64,000 nt of DNA, from the NCBI GenBank assembly GCA_009699245.1, contig WLOQ01000010.1, forward strand, positions 34,941 through 98,940, written 5' to 3'. The notes under the pieces are model-generated. The model was not told where the DNA came from, did no database searches, and saw only the letters and a program-made list of their open reading frames with translations. The translations under genes were made by a program, and so were the position numbers. Source of the DNA: Actinomycetota bacterium. GTDB taxonomy: Bacteria > Actinomycetota > Thermoleophilia > Solirubrobacterales > Solirubrobacteraceae. Shown here in pieces: positions 62,095 to 64,000 of this stretch (its first letter is position 1; each line of letters starts with the position of its first letter).

Positions 62095-63195
62095 ATGCTC
62101 CGCCTGATCCTCGTGGACCTGCGCCGGCACGCCGCGCGCACGCTGCTCACCGCGCTGGGGATCTCGATCGGCGTCGCGACGATCGTCGCGCTGCTCGCGC
62201 TGAGCTCCGGCGTCGAGCGCAGCGCCGCGGGGCTCATCAAGCTCGGCGGCGCGGAGCTCGGGATGTTCCAGGGCGGCGTCGGCGAGCTCACCGCGTCGTC
62301 GCTGCCGCGCTCGATCACGCCGCGCGTGCGCGAGGTCCCGGGCGTGAGCGACGCGACCCCGATCACGGTCGCCACCGGCGAGCTGCCGGACCGCCCCTCC
62401 TTCCTCGTCTTCGGCGTCGACCCGGACGGCTTCGTCGTCGACAGCCTCGTCTTCACCGCCGGCCGCGCGGCCCGCTCCCCGCGCGAGGCGGTCCTCGGCG
62501 ACGCGGCGGCGCGCGAGCTCGGGCTCGGCCCCGGGGACACGCTGCGCCTGAAGGGCGGCGGCGACTTTCGCGTCAGCGGCATCTACCACGCGGGGGTCGC
62601 GTTCGAGGACCAGGGCGCCGGGCTCTCGCTCGACGTCGTCTCGAAGATGCGCGGCCGCCCGGAGGACGCGACGACCATCGCGGTGAAGATCGAGCGCGGC
62701 CAGAGCGCGAGCGAGGTCGGCAAGCGCCTTGAGCGCGCGTTCCCGGGGACGATCGCGATCAGCCAGCCGGGCCAGGTTTCGCGTGTCGACACGAACAGCC
62801 TGCTGCTGCGCAAGGCGACCACGCTCTTCGTCGCGATCGCGCTGATCATCGGCGGCATCGCCGTCATGAACACGATGCTCATGGCGGTCTTCGGACGCCG
62901 CAGCGAGTTCGCGCTGCTGCTGGCGATCGGGTGGCCGCGGCGGATGGTCGCGCAGCTCGTCGTCTGGGAGGGCCTGCTGCTGAGCCTCGTCGGCGCGGTG
63001 ATCGGCGTCGCGCTCGGCGTGGCGGGCGGCGAGCTGCTCGTGCGCGCCTTCGACGCCTCGGCGCTCGTGAGCCCGAGCTTCTCGGTGTGGACGTTCGCCC
63101 GCGCCTTCCTCATCGCCGGAGCGATGGGGATGGTCGGGAGCCTCTACCCCGCGTGGTGGGTGACGCGGCTCATGCCGGCGCGGGCGCTGGGCTGA
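62095..63195 (+). CDS. ABC transporter permease, MacB/FtsX type
   Basis: A 366-residue permease with one N-terminal helix (LLTALGISIGVATIVALLAL), a periplasmic MacB-like domain (about residues 40-235) and three C-terminal helices of the FtsX domain (FVAIALIIGGIAVMNTMLMA, then the loop FALLLAIGWPRRMVA). Such proteins act as mechanical transducers or exporters of lipids/peptides. The partner ATPase is probably the gene at 63170-63862, which lies on the other strand and overlaps this gene's 3' end by 26 bases. Confidence 0.88.
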   Translation: MLRLILVDLRRHAARTLLTALGISIGVATIVALLALSSGVERSAAGLIKLGGAELGMFQGGVGELTASSLPRSITPRVREVPGVSDATPITVATGELPDRPSFLVFGVDPDGFVVDSLVFTAGRAARSPREAVLGDAAARELGLGPGDTLRLKGGGDFRVSGIYHAGVAFEDQGAGLSLDVVSKMRGRPEDATTIAVKIERGQSASEVGKRLERAFPGTIAISQPGQVSRVDTNSLLLRKATTLFVAIALIIGGIAVMNTMLMAVFGRRSEFALLLAIGWPRRMVAQLVVWEGLLLSLVGAVIGVALGVAGGELLVRAFDASALVSPSFSVWTFARAFLIAGAMGMVGSLYPAWWVTRLMPARALG

Positions 63196-63862
63196 CGAGC
63201 GTGCCGTCGCGCATCTCGAGCGAGCGGTCGGCCCAACGCGCACTCTGCGGGTCGTGACTGACGAGCAGCACGGTCGTTCCCTCGCGGCGCGAGAGCCCGT
63301 GCAGGAGCTCCATCACCTGCGTGCCGGACACGGAATCGAGCGCGCCCGTCGGCTCGTCGGCGAGGATGAGCCGCGGCCGTCCGACGAGCGCCCGTGCCAG
63401 TGCGCCACGTTGACGCTCGCCACCAGAGAGCTCGCCGGGCAGGTGCGCGGCGCGGTGCTCCAGACCCACGTCGGCGAGCGCGCGGGCCACACGCTCGCGC
63501 CGCTGCGCGCGGTCGCGCACGTCGGGCAGCAGCACGACCTCAACGTTCTCGGCGAGGCTGAGCCCCTCGATCAGATGGTGGAGCTGGAAGACGAAGCCGA
63601 GCACCTCGCGCCTGAAGGCGGCCGGATCCTTGAGCGTGGCGATGTCCACCCCGTCGACGAGCACCTCGCCCTCATCGGGGCGGTCGAACCCGGCGAGGAG
63701 GTTCAGGAGCGTGCTCTTGCCCGAACCGGACGGCCCGGTGAGCAGCACGAACTCGCCAGCGGCGAGGTCGAGCGAGACGCCGCGCACGGCGACGACCTGC
63801 TCGCCGAAGCGTTTGGTGACGCCACGGACCGCGACAGGCGCACCGGCGGCCGTCGCGCTCAC
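63170..63862 (-). CDS. ABC transporter ATP-binding protein, MacB/LolD type
   Basis: A 230-residue ATPase with Walker A LLTGPSGSGKST, signature LSGGERQRGALARAL and Walker B LILADEPTGALDS; FQLHHLIEGLSLAENV is the MacB/LolD-type Q-loop. The GTG at 63862 overlaps the upstream stop (GTGA) and is preferred; a GTG at 63880 is the alternative. It should power the MacB-type permease that converges on it. Confidence 0.9.
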   Translation of the reverse strand: MSATAAGAPVAVRGVTKRFGEQVVAVRGVSLDLAAGEFVLLTGPSGSGKSTLLNLLAGFDRPDEGEVLVDGVDIATLKDPAAFRREVLGFVFQLHHLIEGLSLAENVEVVLLPDVRDRAQRRERVARALADVGLEHRAAHLPGELSGGERQRGALARALVGRPRLILADEPTGALDSVSGTQVMELLHGLSRREGTTVLLVSHDPQSARWADRSLEMRDGTLVSPAPAPA

Positions 63863-64000
63863 CCCCCCTGAAGCAGCCACCCGTCCCCGGTCTTGATCAT
63901 GTCGGACGACCCGTCGAAGCCAAGCGCCTTCAGCGCCGAGGTGACCGTGTACTTCACGTTCGCGGTCTTGCCGTCGGGATTGACCGTCACCGCAGTGATC
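63859..64000 (-). CDS. C-terminal end of an unidentified protein (runs off the right edge)
   Basis: An open frame on the minus strand covers the last 142 bases and ends with TGA at 63861-63859. About 46 residues are visible, including TVNPDGKTANVKYTVTSAL and DMIKTGDGWLLQGG, like the end of an NTF2-like or lipoprotein beta domain. It overlaps the ATPase start by 4 bases, so it belongs to the same operon. No family can be named. Confidence 0.6.
   Translation of the reverse strand, partial: ITAVTVNPDGKTANVKYTVTSALKALGFDGSSDMIKTGDGWLLQGG

Overview
The window reads as a chromosome segment of a high-GC actinobacterium. The gene content (long actinobacterial-type LeuA, adenosylcobalamin-dependent ribonucleotide reductase, GTP cyclohydrolase FolE2, fused LivM-LivG transporter subunit, secreted proteins with a YQWQRC Ig-like module) best fits the Thermoleophilia/Solirubrobacterales; that placement is inference from gene style, not from a marker tree. 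Coding density is very high: no gene-free stretch exceeds about 250 bases, many neighbours overlap by 4 bases, and several convergent pairs share their stop codons. I saw no rRNA, CRISPR array, transposase or prophage.

Layout. 1-8.9 kb: acyl-CoA dehydrogenase (partial), three dehydrogenase/reductase-fold genes, an EthD-like gene and a leftward branched-chain amino-acid type ABC importer operon (livK-livH-livMG-livF). 9-14 kb: MFS exporter, histidine phosphatase, leuA, MaoC dehydratase. 14-19.3 kb: M20 peptidase and a 2-oxoacid dehydrogenase locus (E2 leftward; E1 alpha, E1 beta and a GntR regulator rightward) with a very clear divergent promoter. 19.3-23 kb: a leftward four-gene operon of molybdenum-hydroxylase maturation factors without the enzyme. 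23-31 kb: aldo/keto reductase, a tandem 32-bp repeat, FAD oxidoreductase, tRNA-Tyr, the main sigma factor, folE2, pgsA and a diguanylate cyclase. 31-39.4 kb: clpP, M32 carboxypeptidase, Tim44-like protein, CBS/HlyC protein, S4 protein, a second diguanylate cyclase, an EgtD-like methyltransferase and an odd pterin-binding-fold protein. 39.5-49.8 kb: a secreted beta-helix protein, then an exported O-acylation locus (MBOAT acyltransferase, AT3-SGNH acyltransferase and four separate SGNH hydrolase-like proteins arranged as two paralogous pairs). 49.8-56 kb: acyl-CoA ligase, ohr, a frameshifted secreted repeat protein, nrdJ. 56-64 kb: tmk and DNA polymerase III delta prime from one 31-bp divergent promoter, uppP, PHP phosphoesterase, a baeRF/Vms1-like protein coupled to hsp20, and MacB-type ABC components.

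Two themes stand out. First, about twenty genes lack a Shine-Dalgarno sequence and instead carry a TANNNT hexamer 6-10 bases before the start codon, which predicts widespread leaderless mRNAs; this pattern resolves several start sites, including one with an apparent ATC start. Second, the 42-50 kb locus looks like a multi-component system for acylating an exported polymer.
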